Assembly: GCA_009859145.1 (NCBI GenBank) | Contig: VRVR01000001.1 | Coordinates: 310,001-374,000, forward strand | DNA from: Andalucia godoyi | Lineage: Eukaryota; Discoba; Jakobea; Jakobida; Andaluciidae | Direction of reading: 5' to 3' | DNA length: 64,000 nt | Shown here: positions 38,968 to 51,500 of the stretch, in pieces | Layout of the letters: every line of letters begins with the position of its first letter | How positions within the stretch are numbered: the stretch's first letter is position 1 | Translations under genes and position numbers: made by a program | Notes under the pieces: generated by a model | What the model saw: only the letters and a program-made list of their open reading frames with translations | Databases searched by the model: none | Told to the model about the DNA's origin: nothing

Positions 38968-39415
38968 GTTATGCGGGTCGCATGTATTCTGGACAGAATC
39001 TGTGGTTGATGGCCGATGTAAGTCAATATGGTTCAGAGATTTGGAGATTGTTGAGAGTCTATAGTTTCTCAAGCGATTTGGCACTGACGTTTGACTCGGA
39101 TGACGTTCCGGGAAGAGCCTGCCCTTTTGGTGATGGGCTGTTGAAGAATCCGCATCGACTCGCACAGCAGAATGGTATTGACAACAGTAAAGATGAACAA
39201 AAACTCACAAGCCTGCATGCTTCCTCTCCACACACTATCTCTCTCTCTCCCTCTCGTGAAGCAAACGTGCCAGTGTCGGCCAGTATTGACCGTGTCTGTT
39301 TATGTATACTCCCCCGTATGCAGGACGATGACGTGTTTATTATTCAACGGCACGGAACTTAAAAGACGTCTTTTTATCAACACAATCACAAAAAACATGC
39401 AGCAAACAGGATTCT
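38968..39415. other. Convergent spacer holding a hAT fragment
   Basis: A gap between the stops of CSN3 and EF-2. It includes the hAT-derived repeat at 39256-39351. Nothing else is recognised. Confidence 0.5.
39256..39351 (+). repeat. Truncated hAT right-end fragment
   Basis: It matches 36401-36493 of the complete hAT element but lacks the terminal 25 bp, including the inverted repeat. It is therefore a relic, not a mobile copy. It ends about 65 bp past the EF-2 stop and may lie in that gene's 3' UTR. Confidence 0.85.
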
Positions 39416-41944
39416 TTAGAGCTTGTCCTCGTACTCGGAAATCTCGGGTACATCAGCCTTGAGTCCCTTGCGGACACGAGTCTCCTTGACCATCTTGTTG
39501 CACTGAGTGCCCTCCTTGGTGGGGTCACCCTGGACAACTTGCCAGTGGTCAAAAACGCACTGTGGGAATGCCTGGCCACCGGTGGATGCACGAAGGTCTG
39601 CAGTGAATCCGAAAGATTCCATAACAGGCAAGTAGCACTTCACGTTGTACAACGGAGTACCCGGGCGCTGCTCTTCACCAATAACGTGTCCACGGCGCTT
39701 GTTGAGAACTGAGTAGATGCCTCCCATAGCGGATTCAGGGCACTGAATCTCCACCAAGAACACGGGTTCAAGGAGACGCGGCTCCGCAACAAGAGTGCTG
39801 GCGTAGACCACACGACGAGCAGTCGGGATGATCTGTCCACCTCCGCGATGGATGGCATCGGCATGGAGAACAACATCAAGAATGTTGTACTGGCAACCAC
39901 GCATAAGCTCGTCGCAGAGCACTCCCTCCTTGGCAGCCCACTGGAATGCGGCAACAACGGAGTCCTTGATCTCGTTCATGTACTGCACAGCCTTGGTTGC
40001 GTCGCAGATAATGTTGGTTCCACCAATTTCGGGACCGAAGCACCAAATGCGACGGGCAATATCGGGGTCCATTTGGAACTCCTCCTGGAGAAGCTTGGCG
40101 CGGACCTTGGGGTCATCACGCGGGCCAACACGACCGGCCTCCATGGCCTCGGCAAGACCCTCGGGAAGGGGCTCGGACGCCATGTAGATACGGTTGTGCT
40201 TGTTCGGGGACTTGGCCAACACATCGCGGCTCGACTTTGCAGTGATGGTCTCGCGGAAAGAAACGACAGGGTCGGAAATCTTCAGCGGAATTCCAGTGAA
40301 ATCCTCTTGAAGATCCTTCAAGCAAATTTCAAGGTGGAGCTCACCAGCGCCAGCAACGATGTGCTCACCCGACTCTTCAATGGTACATTGAACAAGGGGA
40401 TCGGACTTTGCCAATCGCTTAAGACCTTCCACCAACTTGGGAAGATCCTGCGGGTTCTTCGGCTCGACGGCGACTCGAACGACGGCAGACACAGAGTACT
40501 TCATGTCCTTCATGGGATAGCAGTCCTCAGACTCGGCATCCACGATGGTACCAGTCTTCACGATGAACTGATCCACACCGACCAGACCAACGATGTTTCC
40601 GCAAGGAACATCCTCGACGGCCTCGACGTAGCGACCCATCATAAGAACAGTACGCTGGACAGACTTGACTGAAACATCGTCCTTCTTACCAACAACGTAG
40701 TGCGGTCCCATGATACGGACCTTCTGTCCAGTGCGGACAGTTCCGGCGAAAACACGACCGAATGCATAGAACCGACCCTTGTCAGAGGTGGGAACCATCT
40801 TGGAAACGTACATGATCAATCCAGCCTTGGGGTCGCACTGCTTGATGGACTGTGCGTACTTGTCGTCTGAACTGCCGGTGTACAAGAGCTCGCATCGGTA
40901 CTCCTGGGCCTTGGCGGGAGAAGGCAGGTACAAAACGATCATTTCAAGAAGAGCATCGGCGGCGGGCAAGAACTTCTGCATAATTGCCTTCAGTCTACGC
41001 TTGGGAACAAGCTCTTTCTCTTCGGGAGTGAGCTTGATCTTGAGCTGCTCAAGCATCTTCTCAACCTTGTCCTCCTTCTCGTTCATGACGTTGTCGAACA
41101 ACTGGTAGATCGGATCAAGGACGAACTGCACAAACGCGCGCTTCAATGGCTTACCACTGTCGCTGACGTCCTTGTTCTTCCACTTCTTGCCTTCTGCATC
41201 AAAGTAGTTGTCGCCCCAGAGCTTCTCCATAAGCTTGGACTTCTCAACACCAAACTTGGATGCATACATCTTGGCGAACCTGTTGATGGTGAATCCCCAG
41301 GCATGGAGACCAGATCCGAAGCACACGGTTCCCTTTGACGGGTCAACGTTAACCTCTCCCATAACCGGGTCACGGTACGTGGAGATGATAACGTTCACGG
41401 ACTCGATAGAACGGGCGAACGACTGGTACGCAGTCTCGGGGTCCATCTGGAGTTCAAGAAGAACACGATCCAACTTATTCATCATCAGAACAGGGCGGAT
41501 ACGCTCACCAAGGGCCTGGCGAAGAACAGTCTCGGTTTGCACGCACACTCCTTCAACGCAATCAACAACGACAAGTGCACCGTCGGTAACACGGAGAGCA
41601 GCAGTAACTTCAGAAGAGAAATCAACGTGTCCCGGAGAGTCGATCAAGTTGATCAGGTACTTACGGTCAGTCGACTCAGCAGGAACATCCGACGTGTCTT
41701 CGACTTCGTAGAACATGGTGATGGCGGACGACTTGATGGTGATACCACGGTCAATCTCGTCCTGGCGCGAGTCCATGAAGCGGGCATCTCCGGCCTTCTG
41801 GACGGCAATGATACCTGCCTTGGCGATCAGGGAATCAGTCAATGTAGACTTTCCGTGATCGACGTGGGCAATAACCGACATGTTGCGGATGTTGTGTTTC
41901 GAGTCCATCAGGCTGCGAACCTGATCGATAGTGAAGTTGACCAT
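39416..41944 (-). CDS. EEF2: Translation elongation factor 2
   Basis: 842 residues from the ATG at 41944 ([16 protein letters not shown]). The G-domain motifs are intact: G1 [10 protein letters not shown]3 DSPGHVDF, G4 NKLD. All five EF-2 domains are present in order. Domain IV has the tip loop with the histidine normally turned to diphthamide ([14 protein letters not shown]). It ends [11 protein letters not shown]-2 drives ribosomal translocation with GTP. An in-frame upstream extension is Ser/Leu/Phe-rich and unlike EF-2, so it is 5' UTR. Codon use looks strongly biased to C-ending codons, as expected for a highly expressed gene. Confidence 0.98.
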   Translation of the reverse strand: MVNFTIDQVRSLMDSKHNIRNMSVIAHVDHGKSTLTDSLIAKAGIIAVQKAGDARFMDSRQDEIDRGITIKSSAITMFYEVEDTSDVPAESTDRKYLINLIDSPGHVDFSSEVTAALRVTDGALVVVDCVEGVCVQTETVLRQALGERIRPVLMMNKLDRVLLELQMDPETAYQSFARSIESVNVIISTYRDPVMGEVNVDPSKGTVCFGSGLHAWGFTINRFAKMYASKFGVEKSKLMEKLWGDNYFDAEGKKWKNKDVSDSGKPLKRAFVQFVLDPIYQLFDNVMNEKEDKVEKMLEQLKIKLTPEEKELVPKRRLKAIMQKFLPAADALLEMIVLYLPSPAKAQEYRCELLYTGSSDDKYAQSIKQCDPKAGLIMYVSKMVPTSDKGRFYAFGRVFAGTVRTGQKVRIMGPHYVVGKKDDVSVKSVQRTVLMMGRYVEAVEDVPCGNIVGLVGVDQFIVKTGTIVDAESEDCYPMKDMKYSVSAVVRVAVEPKNPQDLPKLVEGLKRLAKSDPLVQCTIEESGEHIVAGAGELHLEICLKDLQEDFTGIPLKISDPVVSFRETITAKSSRDVLAKSPNKHNRIYMASEPLPEGLAEAMEAGRVGPRDDPKVRAKLLQEEFQMDPDIARRIWCFGPEIGGTNIICDATKAVQYMNEIKDSVVAAFQWAAKEGVLCDELMRGCQYNILDVVLHADAIHRGGGQIIPTARRVVYASTLVAEPRLLEPVFLVEIQCPESAMGGIYSVLNKRRGHVIGEEQRPGTPLYNVKCYLPVMESFGFTADLRASTGGQAFPQCVFDHWQVVQGDPTKEGTQCNKMVKETRVRKGLKADVPEISEYEDKL

Positions 41945-43226
41945 TTTAGAGAATGGATGAAGAAGCAAAGATTGTAAAGAAACGACAAAGGCGAAGCCGA
42001 ATGGATCACAAGAAAAAGAAAAGGAGAGAAAAGAGAGGAAGAAGGAAAAGAAGGAGAGGGAAGCGAGACAAAGAGAGAAGGGGAGAGACAGAGAGAGAGA
42101 GAGGAGATGAGGAAGGGAGAGACGGAAAACGAAAGCAACACAAAATCCGGGGAAAGCCACAAGCGCGATGTTTGGTACTTCCAGCTTCCACAACGCACCC
42201 CAGAAGAAACCGCCTCTGCACTACAGACGATGACACCAGCATCAAGCAAGCAAAGGGCTTCCGGCATTTGTTAGGGTAATGAGTTTGCAAAGCTCACGCA
42301 AGTCGAAAATCCTCGACATTTCCACCAACTCTTGGCAGACCTCCACCTGTGGGCACTCAAGCAACTCAAGGGAACCTGCCATGGGACCTGCTGCTCGAGA
42401 AAGTACGAATCATTATTGGTTATCGGGGCTTAGCTGTCACTGAAGACAGCTCCAAGCCACATGCTTTTTTTTTGTTTTTGTTTTTTGTTTTTGTTTTAAT
42501 TAAATTGGGGCGAGCACCAACTCTTCAATGCAGTTAAAGGGTCATCGCAACCAACATACTCCCCCCAAATCGATTCAACACTCAAAAAATGAACGTTGGA
42601 GGAAACAGAATGTGGTCGGTGGCGTTGCACATTGCGCGTGACGACGCTTTTTGCCTTTGCTCCTTCTTGTTCTCTCTGACTTGAAAGCGCATTCCGAACG
42701 CAATCGATCACACGTCTTCGTGATGTAATGATCATCAGCTTGCCCAGCAAGTTGCGACGAGCGGGGAATCAACGGCTTCCTTGGTTCTCGGTGTCTTCGA
42801 GCATGGCCGGATTTGCATTCGTTGGGAAGATCCCTCTTTGGAGCCATGAGATGTTTTGTCCCTGATGAAAGGTGCTGCTTGAGAGTTCGACTATTAAAAA
42901 AACACAAAGAGAGAATAACAGAATAAAGAAAAACGTGAAGAAATTCTAGACTTGACTACGGTAGGAAAATCGCGTCCCCATAGGGTTAGATAAAACGAAA
43001 CTTCCGATATGATGGTTCTTTGTTTGTGTTCAACGCTGATACCCAAAACGGTCAACCGTTCCTGCCTTTCTGCGTCCCTGACGAGTCACGACATCCTGCA
43101 CCCGTCTTGTTGGGCTCATTCTTTTCCCCAGTCCTCACGAACAGCCCTTCGGATTCCGCTCCCTGTTCTCCGTAAGGTTCTCGCTTCTTCAGTTTGTTTT
43201 GTTGCTTTTGCGGAGCGTGCACCACC
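41945..43226. promoter_or_regulatory. 1.28-kb divergent spacer, EF-2 / SLC35
   Basis: It has a GA-rich tract directly upstream of EF-2 (42005-42130), T-runs at 42463-42500 and TAGGGTTA at 42981. On the minus strand at 42242-42382 a 46-residue frame looks like the end of a BTB domain (listed separately). Otherwise no gene, tRNA or known repeat is visible. Confidence 0.4.
42242..42382 (-). pseudogene. Possible BTB-domain fragment
   Basis: A 46-codon frame contains CPQVEVCQELVEMSRIFDLR and ELCKLI, reminiscent of the last helices of a BTB/POZ domain (L-x-x-A-x-x-F-x-L-x-x-L-x-x-x-C). No other BTB part is found nearby. It may be a fragment, an exon of an unseen gene, or chance. Confidence 0.2.
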
Positions 43227-44144
43227 ATGAACGACTTGCAATCGATGAACAGCGGCAGCAGTCAGGGTCGTATCGTTTTCGTGTCATTGATAACGAACGT
43301 CGTGTCGTCAACTCTCACAATTGTTCTGAACAAAGTCTGCTCTTCAAATGAAGTGTTTCGGTTCGGAACTTTGCTGACGGTGTTTCATTTTACATTCATG
43401 AACTTGGTTCTTTATGCGATGTCGTTGTTGGGATATGTGCAACTAATAGACATCCCAACATCGGTCAAACTTCCGCTAGTGTCCGCGTATGCGGGATATG
43501 TTTTTTTCAACAATGTGTCGCTGATATCGAATTCGGTAAGCTTTTATCAAATCACAAAATTGCTGGTCACACCCATTGTTCTCTTCGTACAGCACCATGT
43601 GTATGACATCAAAGTTTCCAGAAGAACCAAACTGTCTCTTGTTCCGCTTCTTATCGGATCATCCGTTTACATTTCGACGGATCTGTCCACGTCTTTTGTT
43701 GGCGCCATCTTTGCAATCCTAGCCACTGTGTCGAATGCAATGTACACAGTGTGGGGAGGGACGATGCAGAAGAAAACGCATGCCTCCGGTCTTCAAATGC
43801 TGTACCACCAGTCTCTGTGGTCTGCAATTATTCTCTCTCCGTGCATTTTCATATTCGACGATTACCACGCAATTCTCAACTCGGGATTTTCCCTCAAGAC
43901 TTTGGGGTTTGGTCTCTTGACAGGCCCGTGTGCTTTGTTTCTCAATTTGTCCTTTTTTGTGTTCGTTGGGCGAACGTCACCGTTGACTGCAAACGTTCTC
44001 GGCTACCTGAAAACGGCCCTTATTCTTGTGATCGGGATCACGTATTTTGGAGATCGGTTGGATATGTACTCCATCTTTGGTCTCTCCTGCACTCTCCTTG
44101 GTTTGTTTCTATATTCCAAAACAAAAATTGACGAGGCAAAGTGA
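43227..44144 (+). CDS. SLC35/triose-phosphate-translocator family transporter
   Basis: 305 residues from the ATG at 43227 (MNDLQSMNSGSSQGR). Ten membrane helices are expected. The family pattern is clear: the first helix with LNKVCSSNEVFRFG, TVFHFTFMN, a middle KLLVTPIVLF, then SNAMYTVWGGTMQKKTHASG, and the last helix pair with VLGYLKTALILVIGITYFGD, which matches the conserved G-x-x-K-T-x-x-V...G element. It is closest in feel to SLC35E3-type Golgi/ER nucleotide-sugar transporters; the substrate is unknown. The C-terminus ends in a short Lys-containing tail. One exon. Confidence 0.85.
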   Translation: MNDLQSMNSGSSQGRIVFVSLITNVVSSTLTIVLNKVCSSNEVFRFGTLLTVFHFTFMNLVLYAMSLLGYVQLIDIPTSVKLPLVSAYAGYVFFNNVSLISNSVSFYQITKLLVTPIVLFVQHHVYDIKVSRRTKLSLVPLLIGSSVYISTDLSTSFVGAIFAILATVSNAMYTVWGGTMQKKTHASGLQMLYHQSLWSAIILSPCIFIFDDYHAILNSGFSLKTLGFGLLTGPCALFLNLSFFVFVGRTSPLTANVLGYLKTALILVIGITYFGDRLDMYSIFGLSCTLLGLFLYSKTKIDEAK

Positions 44145-44188
44145 CGTGCGTCACGATTCACGATGTGTGATGCTCCGCCAACCTGCGA

Positions 44189-46362
44189 TCATTCTGTGAC
44201 AATCTGGATGGAATCCAGTGCATTGGTTTCCTCTTGCAGAGTCCTCGCTTCCATCCAGTTTTCCTCGGCGGAGGGCTCCAAACCTAGCAGCTGACCAAGG
44301 AGCGCTGCCAGTTGCATCGAAAATGCAAAATTACAAAGGTACGCTACATGGGAAGATCTCCCTAAAAGCCTATTCATCTTGGAAAAAATTCTTCCTCCAA
44401 GAAGAGGATTCTTGTCTTTTTCAGACTTTGAGACGGATTGAAAGTCAACCATGATTCGCATGAACTTCCTCTGCTGTCCGCCATGTTTGGGGTCGAGGGT
44501 TGGACACCCTTGATCCATCACTTTGAGCAAATTAAGACCCATCTGAACATAACTGGAAGCAAACTTGGAGTCCCGCAAAGTGTTGTCATCGAGTTCGATT
44601 CTGGAAGAGTACAACGGAATATACTTGTCTGTGCGGCTGGAAAACAGGACGTAGTGTGAGAAATAGCCAAATTGACATCCTGTGCTCAAGGATTCCAGCA
44701 GCTTTGTGCCTCCTGTCCGGTCCGTTAAGCAAAGCTCTTGCAGGCATGCCGACGGCTGTTTCCTCATGATTCTTCGAAGCCCAAACCCTACGATCATATT
44801 GTCAAGGTGATTTGTTCCAAGATGAGGCGATCCGAGAGACACGAAAACTCCTAGTTTGAAAAGAATATTTTCAAGGAGGGGTGAGGCCAGAGAGGCTCGG
44901 ACGACGAGGGCTCCCAGAGAGTGGCCAACAAACGAAATGCGATCGAATTCTCCGCGCAGACGCATGAAATCATGAAGCTCCTGCGCCAAGTTCTGGCCCA
45001 TTTCTGCGATACTCGAGTGATCGCGATCTTCGTTCGACTTTGGCAGGAATATGGACAGATCCTGAAGAACGTCCGAGTATCGTCGAAGCACTGCATCTGC
45101 TAGCACGGACATATCGGAAGCACAACTCATGAATCCGTGGACAAACACAATTAGATGCCGGGTTTGATGATCCGCCGAATGTGGCTCAACTGCTCCTGGA
45201 AGCTTCGAAATCTCCACTTCCCAATTCGGAAAATGTCCACCTGTGAGGAACGTCCGATCGTCAATTACAGGCAGATCAACATTGAACATCTGCCCAACTG
45301 AGGTGGCCGTTCTGGAACGGTGGCTGGTGAGGGATAGTCGAGCAGTAGAAAAATGCGAAGTGCTGACAGACCGTCCAAAGTTTTCTAAAGATTTCCTCCG
45401 GTATTTCCGAATCAATAATCGAAAAACGGTTTCAAGCCGGTACATGATTTCATACGAAAACGCGTCAAGCACGGAGTGAAGAAGCTGAAAACAATCTGAA
45501 ACCGATTCTAACGTCCCGGAATCGGATTCCGTGGCTTCTGGAATCTCAGACAAGGCCCGCAGAAGCATTGACGAATACGCATTTGATTGCAAGCCAATTG
45601 CTTCTCCTTCTTGTTGGATCTGCAACAACAGGTTCCTTAGCCGATCCACACAAAGGGCACCGTCGACGCTCGTTCGCTTCGCAGAAAAGCATCCACACGC
45701 AAAAAAGCGTGCGCCAAACTCTGGAGGGACGCTGGGACACGTAAACACGACCATTTCTAACAAGGATGAGTACGGAAAGTCGAAATAACAGGGAAAGTAA
45801 ACAACTTCGGGGGGCGCATCGTCCTGACTAATGCAAATTTGCCTCGAACCGCACTGCTCAAAATGCTCGATTCTTGGCACAACACTGGGGCTTTCTGGAC
45901 AATGCAGCAACTCGACAAGGACCGCAAGATCCTTTGAACTCCCACTTGTGTACAGTCCGATGCATGCGCACAGAGAAATCGCCTGTCGCGCGTATGAAAT
46001 GTAGAAAGCTGGCAAGTGTACAGAAACATCGCAACGTGTCTTTCTCCGCGAACGCTTGTTATGAACAGAACAAAAGGCACCAGAAAGCGAATCGCTGTGG
46101 GCACGCTCATGATAGAAACAATCCAAAACTGCCACTTCCTTTGGCATGATGAATCGCACACAGTACCACCTGTTTGTTTTGTTTTGTATTGTATTTTTGA
46201 GGTCGCGAACAATGAATGACAAGCATTTGCAAACAAAAGGGAGAGGGGGGAAAGCCAACAACGTGAAAAAGAATTAACAACATACCCCTTTTCTTTTAGG
46301 TGCAGATTGTGAAACCCGTGGACGCAACTCAAGATAAACCGCCCATTCAACAACGTCCCCAT
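44189..46362 (-). CDS. FAM135-like DUF676 serine esterase/lipase
   Basis: Two exons. Exon 1 is 46362-46286 (MGTLLNGRFILSCVHG). The intron is 46285-46170 (GTATGT...CAG, 116 bp, phase 2). Exon 2 is 46169-44189. They join exactly as FHNLHLKEKG/WYCVRF to give 685 residues, restoring the FAM135 N-terminal domain. The C-terminal third is a DUF676 alpha/beta-hydrolase: HLIVFVHGFMSCASD, then ISFVGHSLGALVVRA with the GHSLG nucleophile elbow, and VSLGSPHLGTNH. FAM135 proteins are predicted lipases of unknown substrate. The middle 250 residues are low in conservation. The gene is convergent with the SLC35 gene, 44 bp away. Confidence 0.82.
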
Positions 46363-46699
46363 GCTAACGCACCCCAGTGTCGACTCACTGTTTTTGGGAG
46401 AAATTGACAAGTCTCTCGGCACACAGGCTTTTCCAGACTTCTGACGTCCGACTTTTTTTGACGCTTCCCGGTTCTTCCCCCCTCCTCACTCCTCATTCCT
46501 CATTCCGTATATTTTACTGGGACGCCTCAAGTGCTTTGCCAGCATCTCGAATGAGGACTTTTCTTCAGGGGAAAAAATGGCACTGCTTGGTTAAACACTG
46601 ATCAACAACGATAGCTCCCTTTTCCATGAAAATGGTTCAGGGCTTCCCACAACAAGTAGGTTGTTGGGTGTTTTCAGTCCCACGCAAACACCTCCCCCT

Positions 46700-48170
46700 T
46701 ATTGCGAGGAGGATGAAAAGGGGCTTGGGTGTTGGCAGACTCCAATGCCAATACATTCCACACCCAAGATCGCAACGTTTCTCGCACCATGCTGGTCACG
46801 AGGTTGCGAATACGTGCATCCCGCGTGGGGACACTGTGCCGTCTTCACTCTGTTTCTGGCACATCTTCTGGGTGTTCAATGGCGGGAACAGGATATGATC
46901 CGCATTCTGGCACACCGCCTTGGCAATGTGTACATGTCCATCATGTTGCATGTTCTGAATGCGGTGCGAAATGTTGCGCACTTACGCCGGGCATTCCGTC
47001 TTGCCGTTTTTTTTTCGACATGCGAGTCGTCTCGGTGGCGCGTTTCGATTGCAATTTCTGATAGCGTTTCTGGGGTTTGATCAGCGTCAAGGGTCGCCCT
47101 CGGATAACCCATATTCCTTGTAATTCCCACAGCCATCATAAACAGTCTGGAAGACACGGTCTCCGCCATCGCAGCTGTTCATGACAACCATGTCCCCGGT
47201 TTTCGTCTTGGGTGGTGCCATGGATCGCGCGACTGGGACAATCAGAAAAGCATCGTCCTTGGACATAGGAAATGGAACACGTGCGCAGGCCATTGAAAAC
47301 CGAGCCGCTACTGCCACCTTGGGGTTTCTCACGCTCCATCTCACGTAGCCGTCGAATTTCACGCCCCGCCTTCCTTCCTCATTTCCACAATTTGATGGTG
47401 CTTCCGGGAATGAAAGTGGACCAGAAAGCAGCACCTTCCTCGACCGACAATTGGACGGGAGGTTTTCCACCATTCTTGGGAAGCTTGAAACTGCGATGAT
47501 CGGAATGCTTGTCTCGCGGTTTCACGACGAAGCGTTTCGGACAACGTCTCGTGTTCTTCGTCAACCTGGAGTTGGGGTTCGGAAAAACATGTCGATCCAT
47601 CTTTCGGGATCTTGCAGGGACATTGCGTTTCTGGTAAAGGAAGACGCAGTTGTTATACGCATCGTCCCAGAGATCGAGCATCTGATAAAGTTTCAACTTC
47701 TGTTCTTCGGTGGGTCCGCAGGCGAATCTTGAATGCGCACATAGCCAAACCGGGAGGTAGCTTCTTCTCGTCATCCCGCTCACATGCCTCCGATTTGGGG
47801 TTCGACTTAGACGCCTGAGGCTTCCCCCGGAGGCTCGTCTTCTGTTTTCCACGGAAACGGTTCTTCTCGTGGATTTTCTGTTTCTTGGGTTTTGGGACTT
47901 TGCTGAAGCAGCCGCGGGTTTAGGTTTCGTCTTCGCTTCGGGTTTCTTTTTTGGGAGCCGGTTTCTTTGTCTCCCTAGGAACAATCTTAAGTTTCGCCAA
48001 GTTGGCTTGGATCGTGGCAGGATCGAACAAACGCACCATCGGCAGACTTTCCGGAGTCGAGTTGATTGTGCGCACGCTGACCCAGCTGTGTTCCAGCTTT
48101 CCGGAACGAACGACTGGGGTGGTCATGTCCCGCAGGCATCTGCTGCGCAAGCAACCTTTTGCGCTCAATA
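46700..48170 (-). pseudogene. Near-full-length decayed Fanzor (TnpB-like) nuclease
   Basis: Read on the minus strand in shifting frames, the parts come in the right order. A basic N-terminus lies at about 48170-47800. CGPTEEQKLKLYQMLDLW with YNNCVFLYQKR (about 47720-47630) resembles the TnpB N-terminal helix. FVVKPRDKHSDHRSFKLP is near 47500. VKFDGYVRW is near 47350. The RuvC-I block CDGGDRVFQTVYDGCGNYKEYG is near 47190-47110. A helix pair leads to HVHIAKAVCQNADHILFPPLNTQ (RuvC-II, about 46950-46880). CPHAGCTYSQPRDQHGARNVAI (zinc finger half and RuvC-III) lies at 46833-46766. Several frameshifts and stops separate the blocks. It lies between two genes and has no intact frame, so it is a fossil. 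Confidence 0.68.
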
Positions 48171-48574
48171 TCTACCCAAGGGCACTGTTCGAGCGACGTC
48201 GGAAGGAGGGTCTGGGAGTCTTCCTAGGGCGCTTCTTTGTCGGATTTGCGACCTCTTGGAAGGTTGCGTCTCCGAGTCATTCTTCTGCTGTTTTCTTGTT
48301 GTTGAGAAACATGAGGATTGTGTGTTGGGATTTCGGGAAAGATGGAAAGCGAAAATCGTGGAAATGCGTATTTTTTACGTCGTGATCGATATTGACCAAT
48401 TCTTTTGCTCACTGTGCAGTGCCGCTCTGCAAGCCCGTTTGAGCAGCTCAAGCTTTTGGGTATTTTTTGTTGCTGTTTTTGTTGTGGTTTTTTGTTTTTA
48501 TTTCTTGTTTCTGTTGCTGTAGCTCTGGTTCGTTTTTTGGGCAGCACATCTTTTCGTCCCGATCTCGTTGTCCG

Positions 48575-51500
48575 ATGGCGATAACCATTAGCGAGCGTCC
48601 GTTTCGCGATGTTTCGTCGTTATTGCCCACATCACGGGTGAAGTTCACGTGTATATCCGTGGGCGCAAAATTGCTTAGTCTCGGAACAACGAGCGGCACC
48701 GTTTTTGTCTTGCAGCGTCTGACGGGGCAGATGGTGATGGTTGCGCAACCAGAAGGATTTGCGGGTGTGGAAATTTCGTCTGTTTTGTTATCTCCAAACG
48801 AAATGCGGCTGGCGGTCTGTTTTGCGGATCCTGCGCAACCGGTAGTGGTGTTGGATCTTGAATCGATTGCTGCGCGCGAGACTCCAAAAGTCATTTCCAA
48901 GGTGTCCGAACATAAAGGAAGCATCGTTACGGAGCTTTCCTGGGATTCTGAAAGCAGAACGTTGTTTACTGGTGATATCCAAGGAAACGTGTTCTCGTCG
49001 ATTGTGGGAGGCTCGAAACTGACAATGCGCAAGTCTGAGCGCGTGTTTTTTGAGCCTGGATCCCCCATTGTGCAGCTTCAGTTTTCCCCTCAGACAGATA
49101 CGCTTCCTGTGTTGCTGATTGTGTCTACGATTAAGAGAGTTGTTGTTTGCGATCTCTCTCGCAAGGAAATGCATGTCATCGGCACAAAAGTTCGTGACGG
49201 AATGTATGGAGCGTTTTTCGATGCGACCTCTGTGTCGCTGTATGCCACGCGTCCAGGATTCCGGATGTGGGTTGCAGATTGGCAATCTGGGCAGGTATTG
49301 AACACCTGGAAATTTGCAATTGCCGCTGATTCCACGCAACAGGTTCCTGATAAGGGCGCCCAATTAGGTCGTCTCCTTCCTTTTTCTCCACAGACTCCGA
49401 ACGCCTATTTGTGCTGGGATGGAGGGAACATCTATTTGCTGGATATGAGTAATATTACAATACCTGTCTGGAACAGCCAGCAGGCACTCGGAAAGATGAT
49501 TGGTGTCTGTTGCTTTGATGGGGAAACGTACATTTTACACGAGACTGATTCTGTTCGGATAACTGTTTGGAAGCTTGTTGAAGAGCAGCCCAGTGTCCAG
49601 CATGTAGAGGATGCTGACGCTGGGATTGTCGCTGGTGCACCTGCTGCTGCAGCTGCGCCGCCAGAGGCCGTTCCCGATGTTGCACTTTCGGAATCGCAAT
49701 CCGCATCTGCGCTCGAGCTACCGATTATGCAGGTTTCGGAGGATCTTGCTTCTGGTCGAGAGAGTCCAACTGGTTCTTCTCTGGCTCCCGTGCATTCAGA
49801 AGCTGATATTGGACGATCCACTGAGGACCTGATGTCCGTGCATGACCCTGATTCTGCAATTCCGTTGGTGCCAGACGCGACAGTCGACTTGCATTCCGCA
49901 CCCTCCGAAGCCGTTGATGATTTTCTATCGAAACCTGACGCTCCGATTGCAAGTTCTCGTGGACGCACAAAGTCACGTACAGCGCGTACGGTTGATCTTA
50001 ACGCTGCTCCGGTCATGCAGCCGTCTGCCCATTTTGTTCCTATGACTTTGCAAGACCTAAGAACATCACCGCCTCCAGATGTTTCCGAAGAATTCATGTC
50101 TCCAAAGACGAAGAAGAGCACCATTGCAGGGCAGATTAAGCAGCGAATGAGGAAGAAAAAACCAACATCACCTGTTGCTTCGGATGAATCTAAGCGTGGC
50201 TCGATTCCTGATGTTGAAGAAAGAAACGTTGGTCATACGGAGGCTCATCATGATGTTTCAGGCAATAGTTTGAATGCGGTAGACGCCTCGTTGAAGTCTA
50301 CGTCGCCGATTTCGCCCCCCTCTCATTCTGTAGACGATATTGATGCGGATGCGACGCACACGGTTTGTGAACCAGTCGAACAAACAGTCATTTGGCCTGA
50401 AGAAAATGCTGTCGACGAAAGTGTGGAATCCCTTGTCACGCTGCTCAACTCCTTGGATGTTTCAGCCGAAAAGCTGACCCTAAGTCGAGATCGAAGTCGC
50501 ACAAGCCCTGCTCTTGCAACTGCCGTGTTTGCGTACTACATCAATTCGCAAGCGTTTGCTGATGCTTTTGAGTTTCTTTCGTCGCATCTCGAATACGTGG
50601 ATCAATGGAAGTCGATTCAGCTATTTGATATTTCTCGTCATCCAGAGTTTTTACAGGTGTTTCTAGAACAAAAGCATGGCATTTTGTCTTTTGTTGCAAC
50701 GGAAGTTGAGAAAACCAAGAACAAGAGCTCATATCTTTGCAGTCTTTATCCTGCACTGAGTCCGTTTCTCGTGAAAGCGGTTTTGAAGCTACCCAGCTCT
50801 GTTTCGGATGTTCAGGACACTGGAGCCTTTGCTTCCTCGGCAAGAGTTCTTGCTGACTATTCCCTGACGCTTCTGCAACGGTTTCCTGATTTTGAAGGTT
50901 GCTCTGATCTTTTGACGTACGCAACTTTGCTGGCATTGAAATGTGGGATCTCTTGTCCTTTAATTTCCCAAATGATTTCGCAGCCTTTCAAGTTTCCGGT
51001 AGATTTGCATTCGGTTCTTGACAGCCTTTTCCGTGTCAAACGGTTTGAAGATTGTCTCCGTCTTTTTGGATGTGTGTTCATGAATCAGTCTCAAAGAGTT
51101 GAATTTTTCTGCACGACTGTGGGCTCCTGGATTGCGCAATCCTCCAAAGAACAAGGGTTTGCTTTCTCGAAGGACAAAATTTCCGTGGCTCTCGACGACT
51201 TTTTCTGTCTACCGGACTACTGCGGAGACTTGTCGCAAGATCTGATTAGTTTTTTCCGTGTGGTCGGTTCTACATGCTCGTCATACGGTGCGGCGGTAGG
51301 TGACGCCGAAGGAGCCCTCCTGTCGACATTACTCTCCAGAGTTGCGTCTGTCGCTGGTTTTGGCGTTGTGTCGTCTGTTTGTCGTCATTTGAGGACGGAT
51401 GCTTGTTTTGATTGGAAAAATGTTATTTCCCAAGAGTTCCTTGCAGACATTCTCGGTTTGCTTAACGTTCAGTTTGCACACAGAGAACCGTCTGTGAAAA

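Noticed and set aside
39848..40672. 274-residue plus-strand ORF inside EF-2
   Set aside because: It is antisense to the strongly biased EF-2 codons, which keep the opposite strand open. It has no domain.
42575..42907. Basic 110-residue minus ORF upstream of EF-2
   Set aside because: It has no recognisable domain, irregular composition and no supporting splice or start context.
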